Shown: positions 5,890 to 6,018 of the stretch, piece by piece
Numbering within the stretch: the first letter of the stretch is position 1
Layout: the number at the start of each line of letters is the position of its first letter
From: Candidatus Cloacimonadota bacterium
Lineage (GTDB): Bacteria; Cloacimonadota; Cloacimonadia; Cloacimonadales; WRIO01
Length of the DNA stretch: 6,018 nucleotides
Direction: 5' to 3'
Assembly (NCBI GenBank): GCA_017998585.1
Contig: JAGOCT010000118.1
Location: forward strand, 1-6,018
The notes under the pieces: generated by a model
The model's database searches: none
Told to the model about the DNA's origin: nothing
What the model saw: only the letters and a program-made list of their open reading frames with translations
Program-made: the position numbers and the translations under genes

Positions 5890-6018
5890 ATGATAGAAGA
5901 AGCATATACAAAACAATTTGACCACTTAGGCCTTGTTGCAGCGATGATAGACGAACTTGAGATTGTTGAAACTATTGACAAATGTATTGAACAAGATTTA
6001 AAGCAAAGAAACGTAAGT
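5890..6018 (+). CDS. IS1634 family transposase, N-terminal DUF4277 region (cut by window edge)
   Basis: Forty-three codons are visible from the ATG, with no stop. FDHLGLVAAMIDELEIVE (residues 10-27), followed by TIDKCIEQD and an R-x-V-S near residues 40-43, is the characteristic opening of DUF4277 transposases, which usually read 'DHLGLVAGxxDELGIVExID' and then '-VS-x-G-x-A-V-x-A-M'. Such DDE transposases are normally about 500-570 residues, so under a tenth is seen and intactness cannot be judged. The start is supported by AAGGA at 5878-5882, 7 nt before the ATG. The gene moves the insertion sequence that carries it; it has no functional link to the lipid A genes. Confidence 0.85.
   Translation, partial: MIEEAYTKQFDHLGLVAAMIDELEIVETIDKCIEQDLKQRNVS

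Larger units (their letters stand above)
5833..6018 (+). mobile_element. Left part of an IS1634-type insertion sequence (runs off window)
   Basis: Inferred from the transposase that starts at 5890 and continues past the window end. The left boundary is not determined: the start given here is only the candidate transposase promoter. The terminal inverted repeat and target duplication cannot be defined without the right end. A possible end sequence further left is described among the findings. Confidence 0.5.

Overview
The window is AT-rich bacterial chromosome from a Gram-negative, lipid A-making organism. The main clue is a single-polypeptide LpxC-FabZ fusion inside an ompH-lpxD-lpxC/fabZ-lpxA cluster. 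That fusion is characteristic of the Bacteroidota/Chlorobi (FCB) lineage. A rather divergent AroC, a DUF4277-type transposase and GC-rich hairpin repeats in AT-rich gaps would suit a Bacteroidota relative or a candidate phylum such as Cloacimonadota. The phylum-level placement is inference; no marker gene settles it.

Layout. Positions 1-394 (minus) hold the N-terminal 131 codons of chorismate synthase (aroC), cut by the window edge. Positions 454-939 (minus) encode a small hypothetical envelope protein with a signal peptide and a C-terminal membrane segment, just upstream of aroC and in the same direction. Positions 940-1368 are a divergent, very AT-rich intergenic region. Positions 1369-5273 (plus) form the lipid A block: a Skp/OmpH-like periplasmic chaperone, LpxD, LpxC-FabZ and LpxA. 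The first three genes are tightly packed (3-nt gap, then a 4-nt ATGA overlap). Between lpxC/fabZ and lpxA lies a 171-bp gap filled with repeats: two 30-bp units with a CGCAAGCT/AGCTTGCG hairpin and one 44-bp double-hairpin element. A second copy of the 44-bp element follows lpxA, so lpxA is bracketed by the same repeat in direct orientation. Positions 5340-5889 have no convincing gene. At 5890 the N-terminus of an IS1634-type (DUF4277) transposase begins and runs off the right edge.

How the genes work together. LpxA acylates UDP-GlcNAc, LpxC deacetylates the product and LpxD adds the second acyl chain: steps 1-3 of the Raetz pathway. FabZ makes unsaturated acyl-ACP from the same 3-hydroxyacyl-ACP pool that LpxA and LpxD draw on, so the fusion ties lipid A commitment to fatty-acid elongation. 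OmpH/Skp escorts outer-membrane proteins across the periplasm, so the block as a whole is an outer-membrane biogenesis unit.

I did not find a convincing new system. The most notable material is the structured repeat DNA around lpxA, the unrecognised envelope protein and the unexplained AT-rich stretch before the transposase.
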